From contig CM065296.1 of the NCBI GenBank assembly GCA_032871835.1, forward strand, positions 1,002,001-1,066,000: a stretch of 64,000 nucleotides of DNA. The letters run 5' to 3'. A program made the position numbers and the translations under genes. Below the pieces are notes generated by a model. That model ran no database searches. It saw nothing but the letters and a program-made list of their open reading frames with translations, and was not told where the DNA came from. Below are positions 1 through 11,834 of this stretch, piece after piece (position 1 is the first letter of the stretch; each line of letters starts with the position of its first letter). This DNA comes from Dipteronia dyeriana. Lineage: Eukaryota > Streptophyta > Magnoliopsida > Sapindales > Sapindaceae.

Positions 1-2190
1 TTCCAATCTGTTTAAATTGTATAGGTATGGGTCAGGGAAAAAGTCATTCATTTTGATGATCTGTACGGGAAAAGAGTAGGTACCAGGTTTCTAATGTTCA
101 CTAGATGGGACTTTAGTGCAAAGGTTATAGATATTGAATCAAGATTCAATACAACGATGTGTACTTAATTAGTCATTCATTTTAGTTTTATAGCGATAAT
201 TATTTGTAGAACATACCCTAACAATTGTTTGTTCCCGATATGCATATGACTTTATTTCCTTGGAACATAGAAAGTTTTGAAAAAGGGTACAGCGTACTTT
301 AAGTCAATGGACTTGAAATATGTTTATGGCCCACTAATAAATAGGAAAAGGAAGAAGTTGGTGAAGTCGATTGTACATCCAAGGGAAGAGGAAGACGACG
401 TCGATTCAGATGATGAGGATGGTGATAATGAGACAGACAATAAGAGTGATGGGATTGATAGGAGTGTTCACAACAACCATACAAGAGCTTATGTTAGGAG
501 ATCGAGAATCACGAAATATTATGAATATTCCCCCCATCGAAGAAGAAGTTATTTGCATATAGAAATCCTAAGGTAAGAGTGCATCTACATTAAACTTGCA
601 TAACTTATTGGTTTTAGTATGCTATTGTTGTAAGTAGTGTAGTCCTAATTATGCAATATTTTCAAGTGAATTATGCAATATTTTCAAGTGCCTTTAACAA
701 TCCCAGAATTGTATGATGCTATGCTAGAAAGCGAGCAATGAATTCTTACCTTTTGTAAAGGTCAATTTGCTAAGATTAGGAAGGACATGAAGGTTAGAGT
801 TAAAGGTGTTGAAAAGTCACAAGCAAGGTAGAAGGAAACTGAATCCAATATTGTATACAACATATTTTAAACATTATTATATGTAACAGTTTAGTCCTTC
901 ATTATTTTCATTGATTTATTACTGTTGATGGTATAGGTTGTAAGCAATGATATTGGTGCTAGTTCTAGTGTTGGAGAAGATGTAGTTGGTGAAGATGCAG
1001 TTAATGAAGATGCAGTTGTTGAAATTGGTAAGGATGCCAAGGTAGATAATGAAAATGTTATTGTTAACAGTGGTGTTGATTTCAATTCAATTAGAGATGA
1101 GAGAGATAAGCAAGATGTTACTGAAAAAGATGTTATTGATGATCCGGAATCAGTGGTTGAGAAAGAGGGTGATACATATGTTTATGGCAGTGATGATGGA
1201 GTTGTTAAGGAGGTTAAGAGTGCGAGTTATGGTGGGGTTATTGGGGATGTTGCAGTTGAGTCTGATACGATGGAGGTAATTTTGATACTTTTGTATTTGT
1301 CATGCATATGAATGGTTTGAGATTGACTAAATATTTAATCTTATGAAGAACTCAGCGAAAAAATCGATCCTTAACAAACAAGAGATGCTTCAGATCAACC
1401 AATCTGTGAAGCTATTCAACAACGATGTTATGGTTCAGCCGGTATTAGACATGGATGATTATCCATCCCAGCTGAGTGTTTTATCATCCCCAACATGTCC
1501 AGCAGTGTGGTGGCACTTGAAAGTGTCGACCCTGATGTTCAATACAAAGACAATGACAAAAAAAAAGGCTGAAAATGGTCGAGGTGGCTTGAAAACGCTT
1601 GCACAGATCCCATGCCAAATAAGAAAAGGAAACCACATGACTCAAAATATCAGTCAAACGAGGACGCCATACACTTGGTTGAGTTCATGTCGTTCCTGAA
1701 GAGCCAAGACCAAGTTTGGTAATTTTTCATTCCTATAACTCTTTTATATTGTCAATATTATAACCTTAACATTCATTTGTGAATTAACGTTGGCCTTTCC
1801 ACTAGTTTATGTACAGGTCAAATGTTGTCTATGATGCGTGAACATTTTATTGAGTTGTTGGACATGGAAAAGTGGATATCATATCTGGTAACATACTTAA
1901 CTATCTATTTCTCTCTAATTTTAACGCTTTATGTTACTTATTCCCTAACCTACATCACTACATTTACACTGCACATACATAGTTACTTTGATATTTTATG
2001 GAAGAGGAGATCGAGCAAGGAGCTAAAATATTGGATTCATTACAAATTGTTTCTTCGTAAGTATCTCTCTAGTTAAATATGTTAACCCTGGTAATGTTTC
2101 CTTGTATATGCATGTCTGATGTTGAGCCTGACAATGAATGTCATGAGCCTGGGAATAATGCAAATATGCATATCTTATTTTGAGCATGTG
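1..2190 (+). pseudogene. Upstream exon relics of a Ulp1-type transposon gene
   Basis: Several open stretches on the plus strand look like separate exons of one decayed gene. An open frame at about 30-167 reads VREKVIHFDDLYGKRV and onward. A second at about 277-573 is lysine-rich and then strongly acidic. A third at about 938-1274 is also acidic (repeated GEDA/NEDA, then GDTYVYGSDDG) and ends at a plausible GT donor at 1275. A fourth lies at 1343-1699. They face the same way as the C48 protease-like exons at 3604-4540, so I infer one gene of the Ulp1-carrying Mutator-like type. I recognise no domain in these upstream exons. The frames change between pieces and no intact start-to-stop coding path is visible, so this is probably a relic. 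A multi-exon host gene is less likely. Confidence 0.4.
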
Positions 2191-3615
2191 AATTATTGAT
2201 TCTTATAAGCCTGGACTATGTATACTTCTGAGCCTATGAATGATTCGTATAAGCTTCGAAAATGTATGTTTCTGAGCCTATGATTGTTCGTTATAAGCCT
2301 GAAAAATGTATTCATCTAAGCCAATGATTGATTGTTATAAGCCTGGAAAATGTATGCTTCTAAGTCTATGATTGATTGTTATAAGCTTGGAAAATGTTTT
2401 CTTCTGAGCCTATGATTGATTGTTATAAGCTTTGAAAATGTATGCTTCTAAGCCTATGATTGATTGTTTTAAGCCTGGCAAATGTATGGTTCTGAGCCTA
2501 GGAATGATTGTTAAAAGCTTGAACTTTGTTTGCTTCTGAGCCTATGAATGATTCTTATAAGCCTGAAAAATGTATGCATCTGAGTCTATGATTGATTGTT
2601 ATAAACCTAGAAAATGTATGCATATAAGAATATGATTGATTGTTATAAGCCTGAAAAATGTATGCTTCTGAGCCTATGATTGATTGTTATAAGCTTGGAA
2701 AATGTATGCATCTAAGCCTATGATTGATTATTTTAAGCCTGGTAAATGTATGCTTCTAAGCCTAGGAATGATTATTATAAGTCTGGACTTTGTATGCTTC
2801 TGAGCCTATGAACGATTCTTATAAGCCTAGAAAATGTATGCTTCTGAGCCTATTATTGTTTGTTATAAGCCTGGAAAATGTATGCGTCTTAGCCTGTGAT
2901 TGATTGTTATGAGCCTAAAAAACATTTGCTTCTGAGTCTATGATTGATTGTTATAAGCCTGAAAAATGTATGCATCTGAGCCTATGATTGATTGTTTTAA
3001 GCTTGGCAAATGTATGCTTCTGAGCCTAAGAGTGATTGTTATAAGCCTGGACTTTGTATGCTTCTGAGCCTATGATTGATTGTTATAAGCTTTGAAAATG
3101 TATGCATCTGAGCCTATGATTATTTGTTTTAAGTCTAGAAAATGTATACGTCTAAGCCTATGATTGATTGTTATAAGCCTGGAAAATGTATACTTCTGAG
3201 CCTATGATTGATTGTTATAAGCCTGGAAAATATATGCATCTAAGCCTATGATTGATTGTTTTAAGCCTGGCAAATGTATGCTTCTGAGCTTAGGAACGAT
3301 TCTTAAAAGCCTGGAAAATGTATGTTTCTGAGCCTATGATTGTTTGTTATAAGCATGGAAAATGTACGCGTCTGAGCCTATGATTGATTATTATGAGCCT
3401 GGAAAATGTATGCTTCTAAGCCTATGATTGATTGTTATGAGCCTAGAAAATGTATGCTTCTGAGCCTATGAATGATTGTTTTAAGCCTGGAAAATGTATG
3501 CTTCTGATCCTAGGAATGATTGTTATAAGCCTGGACTATGTATGCTTTTAAGCCTATGAATGATTGTTATACGCCTGGCAAATGTATGTATTTGAGGCTA
3601 TGAATGATTGTTACA
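2190..3615 (+). repeat. Minisatellite array, ~44-bp unit, about 30 copies
   Basis: A single unit, readable as gcctatgattgattgttata followed by agcctggaaaatgtatgcttctga, repeats head to tail through the whole stretch. Copies vary by point changes (aagcct/aagctt, ctgagcct/ctaagcct, gattgatt/aatgattc). The unit is not a multiple of three and contains stops, so it is not coding. It lies between the acidic exons and the C48 protease-like exons, that is, in an apparent intron of the relic gene. The recurring 'gcctgg' core appears again in looser arrays at 4650-5080, around 34.25-34.5 kb and around 40 kb. Confidence 0.9.
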
Positions 3616-4570
3616 AGCTTGTATATGCAAATTAACCTAAACATCAAGTGGCAAACTGAGATGGATACAATGGACATAATGAGAAAGATAGCAGAATTCG
3701 AGAAGAAGAAGAAGGAAAGACATTATAATCAAAATGTTAAAGAACAGTTCCACCTCATTCTCCTCAGCCTAAAAAAACGTAAAAAGAAGGGCAAGGAAAA
3801 CACCGATCCTGTCAACGTTTGGGAAGACTACCCGGAATTCATTCTTTTGGATTACTAGCCAAATGAGGAGTTGCTCAGACATGTTACTGGTCATGAGCTT
3901 CTTAATCCTGAACCTTGGTGGAAAATGGATTCGGTAAGTCTTTGTAATTAACAGTGCATTGTCATTTTTCTATATATTTTAAACAACTATTATCTACTTT
4001 ATTAAAATATTTCTTTTGTATATACAGGTGTTAATCCCTTATTAACACATTTATTTTGTATATACAGGTGTTGATCCCATGCAATAGGAGGGGGAGGGGG
4101 GCCATTGAGTACTATATCATATACTTTTGAAAGAAGGAAAAGTACTTTTATTTGATTCGTTGAATGACCGTGACGGTAAAATGTCATCGGGTGAAGGACA
4201 TACATTGCCTTTTGTACCTATTGCCCTCTTTATTAAAGCATGCAGGCTACTACAATGAACTAAAAATGGAACCTCACATCACCTCATTCACGGTTGAAAG
4301 CATGACCTCTGACTTGATTCCGCATTTCATTTTTCATGTATTCGCATTTACAAACATTATTCCCTTTCCTAAAGATAGTTATGTGTGACATATCCTTTCA
4401 TTTCACTGATACAGTTGAAGTGTGTTTGTGATGAAGTATGTGGAGTTAATTGTTGTTGGAGTCCAAACACCTTGGTTGAAATTGTTTGGGTAGAAAGACA
4501 TTAAAGCCATTCGTAAGGAAATTGCAGTAGACATTTACACCAACGGCCAACTCTGCAATTCCCCTTAGAA
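3604..4570 (+). pseudogene. Ulp1/SENP (peptidase C48)-like protease, broken
   Basis: Pieces of a C48 cysteine-protease domain are visible in several frames. The frame at 3604-3855 is lysine-rich and ends in VNVWEDYPEFILLDY before a TAG. A frame at 4118-4255 reads HILLKEGKVLLFDSLNDRDG, matching the part of Ulp1-like domains that carries the catalytic Asp in a DSL context. A frame from 4413 reads VFVMKYVEL, matching the segment just after the catalytic Cys in this family (usually DCGVFVMKY). Here the codon in the Cys position is TGA (4416-4418) and the next Gly position is Ser. The likely role of an intact copy is SUMO-type isopeptidase activity. Proteins of this kind are known cargo of plant Mutator-like elements. 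Stops and frame changes show this copy is dead. The assignment rests on motif resemblance only. Confidence 0.6.
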
Positions 4571-4649
4571 TTTTGCATTGACATAGTTGTAATCTGTACA
4601 TATATCATCTTATGACCCTGGGCATTTCTTTGTAGAAGATGGGAACGCC

Positions 4650-5080
4650 AAATAGCTTAGAAGTAAATTTTGTATATTATATATTGTACTGTGGAATTAT
4701 CTTGTAAACCGGGGAATTATCTTCTAAGGCTTGGAATTTTCCTATAAGCCTTAGAATTATCTTGTAAGCCTCGAAATTATCTTTTTGCCATGGAATTGAT
4801 GGTTTGAGCCTGGGAAATATTTTGTAATCCCATGAATATTGAAAAGCATAGGAATAGTATATCTTGCATGTTATATGAAAATGCAATCAGCCCGTAAATT
4901 CGGACTGCAATAGCCTAGAAATTATTGTAAAGGCCTGGCGTGGGTACAATTCTATTAGGCCCGGGTTTGGTACAAACTGAAAAAGCCCAGTAATTATTGT
5001 CAAGGCCTGCCCTCGGTACATTTCTCTTAGGCCCGGGTTTGGCACAAACTACGACCAGGCCAGAATTTATAGTGTTGTTT
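4650..5080. repeat. Degenerate short-unit repeat with gcct(g)gg cores
   Basis: Phrases such as 'cttgtaagcctcgaaattat' and 'ggcctggcgtgggtaca' recur every 20-30 bases through 4690-5060, some as near-exact pairs ('ggcccgggtttgg' at about 4960 and again near 5030). The motif resembles the minisatellite at 2190-3615 and the tracts near 34.3 kb and 40.0 kb, so it is probably a feature of one transposon family. No coding potential is seen. Confidence 0.6.
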
Positions 5081-5181
5081 CATTTGTAACTTATCCAGTT
5101 TTCAATGCAAATGAATGTTCATTTTAAGTTACAATGGATAACTTTTATCCTTTCCATTTTTCAATTTGAAAAGTGGGTTTA

Positions 5182-5250
5182 AAGGTTACAATGGTTCAAT
5201 TTAGAGGTGACTTTTCATTGAACCATTATAACCTTGACCCTCTATAAATA
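5182..5250 (+). promoter_or_regulatory. Upstream hairpin and TATA box of the coiled-coil gene
   Basis: An inverted repeat pairs 5182-5200 (aaggttacaatggttcaat) with 5216-5234 (attgaaccattataacctt), an arm of 19 bases with one mismatch and a 15-base loop. A TATA box, tctataaata, follows at 5241-5250, about 70-80 bases before the ATG at 5322. The same layout occurs before the second gene copy (37471-37532). Conservation of both elements suggests the core promoter of a transposon-carried gene. The role of the hairpin is unknown. Confidence 0.6.
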
Positions 5251-5321
5251 CCTCATCCGTGTTTCATAATTTTGTCACATAAATCTTCAATTTTTTTTGT
5301 TATTCAGTTTGAGAACAAGAA

Positions 5322-5606
5322 ATGGTAGGAAACGATAGGAGCATTGACGACCACAGGCTCAATGCCATTTTTGATTGTATGCATGAACGGATTGCACAGG
5401 AAACAGTCCGTCTGGAACGTGCAACTGTTGGACACATAAGTGTTGATTATTCTGTTTTGATAAGGAAATTCCAGGATTTGGAAACTGAAATTATAAATTT
5501 ACATCTTCAGATCGAAGCAAGGGACAATGAACTCAATGGACTATACCAACTTGATGAACATATGCAGCAGAAGTTAACGACCTTCAATATACCACCATCA
5601 ACTTGA
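5322..5606 (+). CDS. Small coiled-coil protein of a repeated transposon module
   Basis: The frame encodes 94 residues from an ATG 78 bases after a good TATA box and ends in TGA. I do not recognise the family. The protein is charged and has no signal peptide or membrane segment. The middle and C-terminal half (about residues 45-85) has a leucine/isoleucine heptad pattern expected of a coiled coil, with conserved blocks HRLNAIF near residues 11-17 and DNELNGLY near 70-77. A second copy at 37601-37858, about two thirds identical at the protein level, shares the promoter and downstream sequence. The gene lies just after the Ulp1-like relic, so it may be the second gene of the same element. It could instead be a captured host fragment. 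The frame is intact here, unlike the second copy. Confidence 0.55.
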   Translation: MVGNDRSIDDHRLNAIFDCMHERIAQETVRLERATVGHISVDYSVLIRKFQDLETEIINLHLQIEARDNELNGLYQLDEHMQQKLTTFNIPPST

Positions 5607-6370
5607 AGACAAACACATCGAACCTTCCTTCCACAGAAGACCACATTTCAATTTCATGTCATATTTCATAAACACAGGTTGTATCATTTTTTAACTTATT
5701 AAATAAAGAATATGAATAATTATTTTGAAAAAATGAATCGCGTTGTGTTTTATTTGTTTTTTTTTCATTAATGTAAACGACATAATACCAGAACAAGATG
5801 CACATGTTAAACAATAGAGTTAAACAAGCTGACTTTCAGCCAAACTCCCTCTTATTATAGAATTTGTTGTTCAATGTTCAAAGAAGATTATTAAATCATA
5901 GAGTTAGCGTGACAACACAATATAAGTTGAGTTCCGTTCAGTCTAATTCATATAAGAAGTGGTTCAGTGTGATAACTTTTCAAAGTATGAATCAGACAAC
6001 CCATCAATTGGGGTTGGACAATTCTTCTTGCTTTTGAACTTACTTCTCTTGCTTTTCGTCTTTGCGACGTGGATGCGAGCATGCCTTCCTTTACCTTTTG
6101 GATGAATCTTCTCTATTCTCTATAAAGTATAAAGTGAATTTCTCACTCGAAGTCCTTTCAGTCGACACCAGTTTTGATCTACAGTCAATTCTTTATGTCA
6201 AAAACATTAGAACTCTTTGACTCAATGGTGAAACTGAAGGCAATCAATCACCTTTTGGAGCACTTTTCTTTACAAGTCCCACAGCAATCTATCTTTAGCA
6301 ACCTATTATATGATATAAGGTGTTGACAAAGATAGGTTGGTACTCTCAGATGTGTGAATACAAAGAATGG
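5607..6370. other. 3' flank of the coiled-coil module; short minus-strand coding relic
   Basis: The first 200 bases after the stop match the sequence following the second copy (for example 'gttgtgttt' then 'acagaacaagat' near 38035-38105), so the repeated module extends about this far. On the minus strand, 6119 down to 5964 is open and encodes a basic tail with the phrase HPKGKGRHARIHVAKTKSKR, ending in TGA. It looks like the C-terminus of a transposon protein but I cannot assign it. The rest, to the start of the mitochondrial-like block, shows nothing I can name. Confidence 0.35.
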
Positions 6371-8341
6371 CTAGCTCGGATTGGGCTCACAACCCATTAG
6401 ATTAAAGAACCTAGAATTACGAATTCGCTTGCTACAAAGATCGGTTGAGACTAGGCCTTGTAGGACAAAGAGCAACCTATTCTCATACACAATCAGTTAT
6501 TTACTCAGATGTTACCCTACTAAGAGAGGGATGCCCTTCTTTCTCTTATATACGGATATGGATTTGCCTGGCAATCCCCTGCCTATGCCCCTCCTCTCGT
6601 AGCCCGTATTAGTCAAAGATGTGACTTACTTTCACAGGTATCTTGTACGTAGTTAAGGTGAAGCTTTGTTTGGTGTTAATACTAGATTAGACTAGACTGG
6701 AAATAACCCTATGACTTATGACTGCCCTAGCTTAAAAGCTTTTGATGTTGATTCGGGAAAAGCATAATCCACGGGATAAAAGAGATCATTTGGTTCAAAA
6801 GAAACTTGATGTGTTAGTTCGGAATAAACTGGATATGCTGATAAGGGAAATACTGATTCGAGATAGGACGGTACGGAAAGAATTGAGTGATTCACCTAAG
6901 ACTTCAAAGCGTTATGGTTGTGCTTCTTTAAAGGGTAGCAAGCGCGCCAAGCTAAGAACAATTCAATACCCATCCACTTTTTCATCTATTTTTTGAAATA
7001 AAAAAAAAAAGATTTCAGCTACCTTACTCTACCAAGTAAGCAAGAAACTACCTTAGGAAGTCAAAAAGAAATAAAATCATAAAAGGCATAGTAGGTAGGG
7101 AAGGAAGCACCATAAGCTACAAGCTCCCTCTGCCTCGGTTTGAGGTTCTTTTTCCTTCGAGTAAGGTCCATTCCTTTCATAAAACAAGCTCAAAATGATC
7201 GGCTTTCGTGAAAGCTCCTTTGAGTGGTGCTTCTCCTATCGACTCATATAAACTATGACCAATCTTTTTTGTTTCGCTTTTAAGCATGACCGGCACTGGT
7301 GCTGCTGCAACGGCCATCAACAGTAATAAATGGTGTCATCAGATGAAGAAGACTTCTGCTTTAGGTGATTCGGGTGCATATGCGTCTTCAGATTCAGCTT
7401 TAGCTGATACTTCTCCTATGGGTGATAGCTAATAAAGTAATCATCATTCTATATAAAAGAATTAGTCGTATATGCATTCAGCACTGGAATCTGAATATTG
7501 GCTTACCTCATCCCGTCTTCCCAGGGAAGTCCTATGGTGAGTAGCAAGACTGACCTCTCTCTTTATTGGTCTATGATCCTTGATGGTCAAGCGCATAAGC
7601 ATTAAGAGATGACTAATCCCCGCGAGTGACTAAGCTCCGTCTCCGACTTGAAGACTGGCTAGGGAAGGCTTGGCTTGAAAAAGAAAAAGGCATGAAGATA
7701 TTCCGTACCGATGGATCACCCCAGCTCCAGTACACCTAGCAACCAATCCTGTTCTGTCAGTTTCAATTGGGGTATGCAGGTTCTTATTTTATTTCGCAAA
7801 TGACTAAAGCATTAAAAGCATAGGTTTCGAAACAAGAGGAAATAAAAACTTAGATGAGAGAGGAAAAGCAGAAAAGCACTTCTTCTTTTTTGGCTTTTAA
7901 AGGGACAAGGGTGGGACAGATCCTGTTGCCGAATGAGCAATTATTGCCAAAACCTGTTTCCTTTGTTTGTTACCCCGAATACGGGTTAGTTTCATAATCT
8001 CAAAGACTAGTGCATTACAACAACGTTTTCCTTCCGTGTCCGCCTATGCTAGAATCGATTTGGAAGCCGTAGTGGAGTATCACTTCAAGTGAAAGGCGTA
8101 GTGTACTTAATCAGTGTAAATCTTTGAAAAATTCACTGCAGTTGTAAGAGATTCAGGGGTGAAATCCCTCATCTCTATTGCTCGAGTGATTGTTGCCTTG
8201 GAAGAGAATCCTGGCAAGCCTCGCATTGAAGCAAGTTCTATAACTAGATCACAGGCAAAGGCAACAGAACTGAACTAGCTTAGGCTCTTCCCTTTATGGC
8301 AGCGAATAAATTAAATCCCTCTTAATAAGTTATTTTATCTC
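6371..8341. other. Mitochondrial-like DNA (NUMT), left part
   Basis: From about 6.37 kb the base composition changes from AT-rich nuclear DNA to the evener, AG/CT-rich style of plant mitochondrial intergenic DNA, with short broken frames and no recognisable repeats. The junction is approximate. The stretch ends at the 5-bp target site atctc (8337-8341) of the copia-type insertion and resumes at 19787. I found no known mitochondrial gene. Frames such as the one at 6742-6996 are not recognised. The mitochondrial origin is inferred from style and from the mitovirus relic further along the same block, not from a gene match. Confidence 0.5.
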
Positions 8342-10268
8342 TGTAAGAATCTCAATTTTACAATTGGCTTATTTCATGTCAAATCACATTGGGGATTCAA
8401 TATGTAATGGATAGCTTAGGCTTTTGATGGCAAGCTTCCAAGATCCCAGTAAGCTTCAAGAGGTAGTTCACTTGTGCTTGTTTCTTATTGAAGAGATTTA
8501 GTTGCACATACTTACATTTTATATATATACATTTACATTGACATGCATTTATTATTGTACACACACACTTACATGTATTTGAGTTGTTGCATGTGTCATC
8601 ATGCATTTCATTCTTAGTTTTAATTATGATTGTTGGGTGTTTAATTCGTATTCAGTGGTTTGATCAGATACGTTCGCGCTGACACGATGGTGTGCTTGTT
8701 TTAGCGCTTTGAGTGACGATTTGAGAAGGTCCCACTCTTCTCTTAGTTTGGCCTTTTTTCGCATGGTTTTATTCCATGAGTTTGGGCATTCTTGTTAAAG
8801 TCCAAATTCGACCTTTGGTCACTTATTTGACCATAGCTCTTTCTACAAACATCCAAATCTTGTTTTGTAAAATAGAGTAGAAAGTAGACTTCCATACCTT
8901 TCCAATAGTATATTTTATGAAAGGTTTGGATGTCGTTTGATCATATTTTGGGTAGCTCAAATCTGGAGTTGTTGTGTTGTCACATTTTTCCAGAGAGCAA
9001 AGCGACCTCAGGACGCCCTCACTTCCAAGTCGCTTTTTCAACGGTATTTTGGCACCCAAACCTGGGAGTAAAGCAACCCTGAAGCAACCTATCATCCAGG
9101 TCGCTCTAAGGTCGCTTCTGACGCCTGGAAATCATTATTTTCTCTTCCAAAACGATGTAGTTTGATTTGGACTCTATATATACATCATCTTCTTCCCCAT
9201 TTAGACCTAGAACTCTAAATTTCTAGATCTTAGTGAGAGAAAGAGTTCCTTAGTGAGAGAAAGCACCAAGATTGTTTCTTTTACTCTGAAAACCCAAACA
9301 CCCATCATTCTTTCATGAAACAAACTTCATCTAGCTTCATCTAGGATGTTTCTAAGTATGGGTCTTCATCAACACATGTAACTTGGTAAGTAGAACACCA
9401 TCTTCATTATTCTTGTGTTCTAGCTTAACAACACATCTCTTGTATGACTTGTATGCCTCTAGATTAGGTTTCTTATTACAAATAGAGATTGTTGTTGATG
9501 TTTGGGTTGTTGTATTGTGGTAGCTAGCATATAGGTCATATTTGCCTCTAGCTAATGAGGTCATATTGATTGCATTTATTAACCATGTCATGCTTAATGA
9601 CAACATGTGTTGAAATGGCTTTGTTTGATAACTAGATTGTAATATTGCATATCCATATCTAGTTAAGTCTTTATGAGCATTCAATTAGACATTGATATCT
9701 AGGAATTACACTTAGTGACATTCTTTAATTCCAAGATAAGCAATTAGTGTTACCTAGCATTATTTGCATTTAGAAAAAAATTTACATATTCACATAGGTT
9801 GTTGATCTCTTCATTGAGAATTAAGTCTTATGGCTAGCGGTGTGTAATGCAAAAGCAATTCAAGTCTTGCAACCAAAGGAAGGGTTGGCATGCAATTGGT
9901 CGGGTGCCACTGTAAAAGGCCCAAGAGTAGTGTATCAGGGGATATCACTACGGACTGAACCAAGAACAGTGAGTGGCGGTGTCCATATCCTGAGGTTGTC
10001 GAGAGTGTGATTTTGAGAATCATTTGAGGGTGTAACCTTTGCTCATATAGTGGATTTCGACAATCGAGTGTGGCACACTTAATAGCCCGTGGTTTTTTCC
10101 ATTTGGAGGGTTTTCAATTGGTATCAGAGGTTGTGCCTAGACAAATCAAAAAAAAAATTAATCAAGAAAATTTGGTAATTAACTTGATTAAAACCTATTC
10201 ACCCCCCCCCCCCCCCCACCCACCCCCATCTAGGTTAGGATAGACACACGCTTTAAAGGTAATTTTCA
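8342..10268 (+). repeat. 5' LTR of the copia-type element
   Basis: It starts tgtaagaatctc and ends ggtaattttca. It matches 13112 to about 13990 and about 18807 to 19786. Near its end is an extra LTR-end-like junction: ttttca at 10111-10116 followed at once by attggtatcagagg, a primer-binding-site sequence. A run of about 17 C occurs near 10202, and then comes the true end and the second primer binding site at 10271. So the last ~150 bases contain two successive LTR-end/PBS-like boundaries. The span of about 9282-9490 has no counterpart in the 3' LTR because the nested insertions replaced it. Confidence 0.8.
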
Positions 10269-10270
10269 AT

Positions 10271-10286
10271 TGGTATCAGAAGCGGT
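10271..10286 (+). other. Primer binding site (initiator Met tRNA type)
   Basis: The sequence tggtatcagaagcggt begins three bases after the 5' LTR end. tggtatcag is the usual priming site in plant copia elements. Confidence 0.75.
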
Positions 10287-10459
10287 GCCTAGACATACTT
10301 AGGTGGTCCATGCTTCTTTTACATGTCTTGTATTTGTTTGTACTTGTTTGTTGCATTACATTTGCATTCATTCACTTCTCCATAAACCATTAGTGAGAGT
10401 GAAACACTTAGAGCTGGTATTGATTTGATGACCTCCAAAGTTGAGAGGGAGGAATATGA

Positions 10460-11834
10460 CTCCGATGAGAAGATGACTCTCATGGTTGAGAGATTTAGGA
10501 GATTCACAAAATCTCTGAAGAAGGCATGAACTCCAAGGTGAAGGAGGAAAAGAAAATAAGGAAACGTGATCCTTGCCTTGAATGTGGTGGAATTGGCCAT
10601 ATCACCTCCAAGTGTGCTAACTTAAAGTACAAGAATGGAGGAGTTTATTTGATCACTACTCAGTGTAATAGCGAAGTTAAAGTAGTAGATGAGTGCTCTA
10701 CAAGCTCGGTGGATAGTGAGTTCAACTACTTCGCATTTCTGGTTTCCTACTATGAAGAAACATAAGCCACAACTAAATGTATATCACTTGAAGAGTTCAA
10801 GATAGGTGACTTGGAGTTTGGAAACCGAAGTGGAGCATGGAAACCGAAGTGGAGCATGCACAAGTGGGAGAAGCCTCGTTAATGATGACCCACACTCTGG
10901 AAACTCTGATGATAATGTGGTTGATTATCAAGAGTTGGTTAATTCTCTTCAAAAGTCTTTGAAGGAGAAAGATAATGATATCCTCAGATTGGAAAAGGAT
11001 AATCTTCAACTAAGAGATAAAGCGACTCATTTGGATGAAGAAATGAGATGTGCAAAGGAAAATGAAGTCAAGTTGAAGAATGACCTTTATGAAGCAAGGA
11101 GTGCACTTGCCAAGATGACTTCGGGATCGAAAATGCTTGACCACATGTTAAGCTTTGGCAAGAAGCCAAATGACAAGCGAGGGCTTGGTTTTGTAAATGA
11201 TGAGACCGCACCATCCTTGGACAAGCCTATATTTGTGAAAGAGACTGCTCATATTTGTCCACCTAGGTCTCAACACCCCAAGAAGATTCTTGTTGTGGGT
11301 GAATCCTCTAAGAGCTCAACCTTAAAGATGCTTCCAAGGAAACAAGCTCAACCTCAACCCTTGAGGATGCCTCAATCAAAGCTTAATCAACCTTTGAGGC
11401 AAGTTACTCATGCTCAACCACAAAGGCATCAACATCTGGCTAATGCTCTCAAGAAAAGCCAACCGGTTCTTCAAAGACAATCTCATCAACATGGTCATGC
11501 CTCGATGAGAGCTAAATGCAATGGTATGAATTATTCTTTTATACCTACTTGCCATTATTGTGGTATGATTGGTCATATTCGACCAAATTGTGTTAACTGT
11601 ATCAAGTCATGTAGAACTAAAAGCATGAGAGAAAAGAAAATGAACCGTATCGCTAAATTGAATAATCCTACGAATCCTAGTAAGGATAAAATCTTGACCG
11701 CTAAAAATGATGTAGTGGAACCTAGGATGGATAAGGAAATTTTGCATTCTTTCCCTTGTGCTAAAATTTCTCCCATATATTCTACTAGGTCAAATGGACT
11801 TGGTATGTCTAGTGGGATTTACCTCTTGCCTTGA
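10460..11834 (+). pseudogene. Copia-type gag, split by a 19-bp duplication
   Basis: The first frame (about 10526-10765) carries a CCHC zinc knuckle, CLECGGIGHITSKC. The second (10806-11834, 342 residues) has a long charged coiled coil at about residues 45-100, the phrase LDHMLSFGKKPNDKRGLGF typical of copia gag C-terminal regions, a glutamine/proline/histidine-rich middle, and a second CX2C knuckle in CHYCGMIGHIRPNC. The two frames are separated by a stop and by a perfect tandem duplication of 19 bases (10820-10838 and 10839-10857, ggaaaccgaagtggagcat), which shifts the frame. Intact gag would form the virus-like particle and bind element RNA. No pol frame follows. This copy is non-autonomous and probably dead. 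Confidence 0.7.

Noticed and set aside
2190..3615. Repeats that might be a CRISPR array
   Set aside because: Head-to-tail 44-bp units without unique spacers in plant DNA, hence a minisatellite.
9811..10023. Minus-strand frame resembling another at 19275-19487
   Set aside because: Both are antisense readings of the same LTR segment of the copia-type element.
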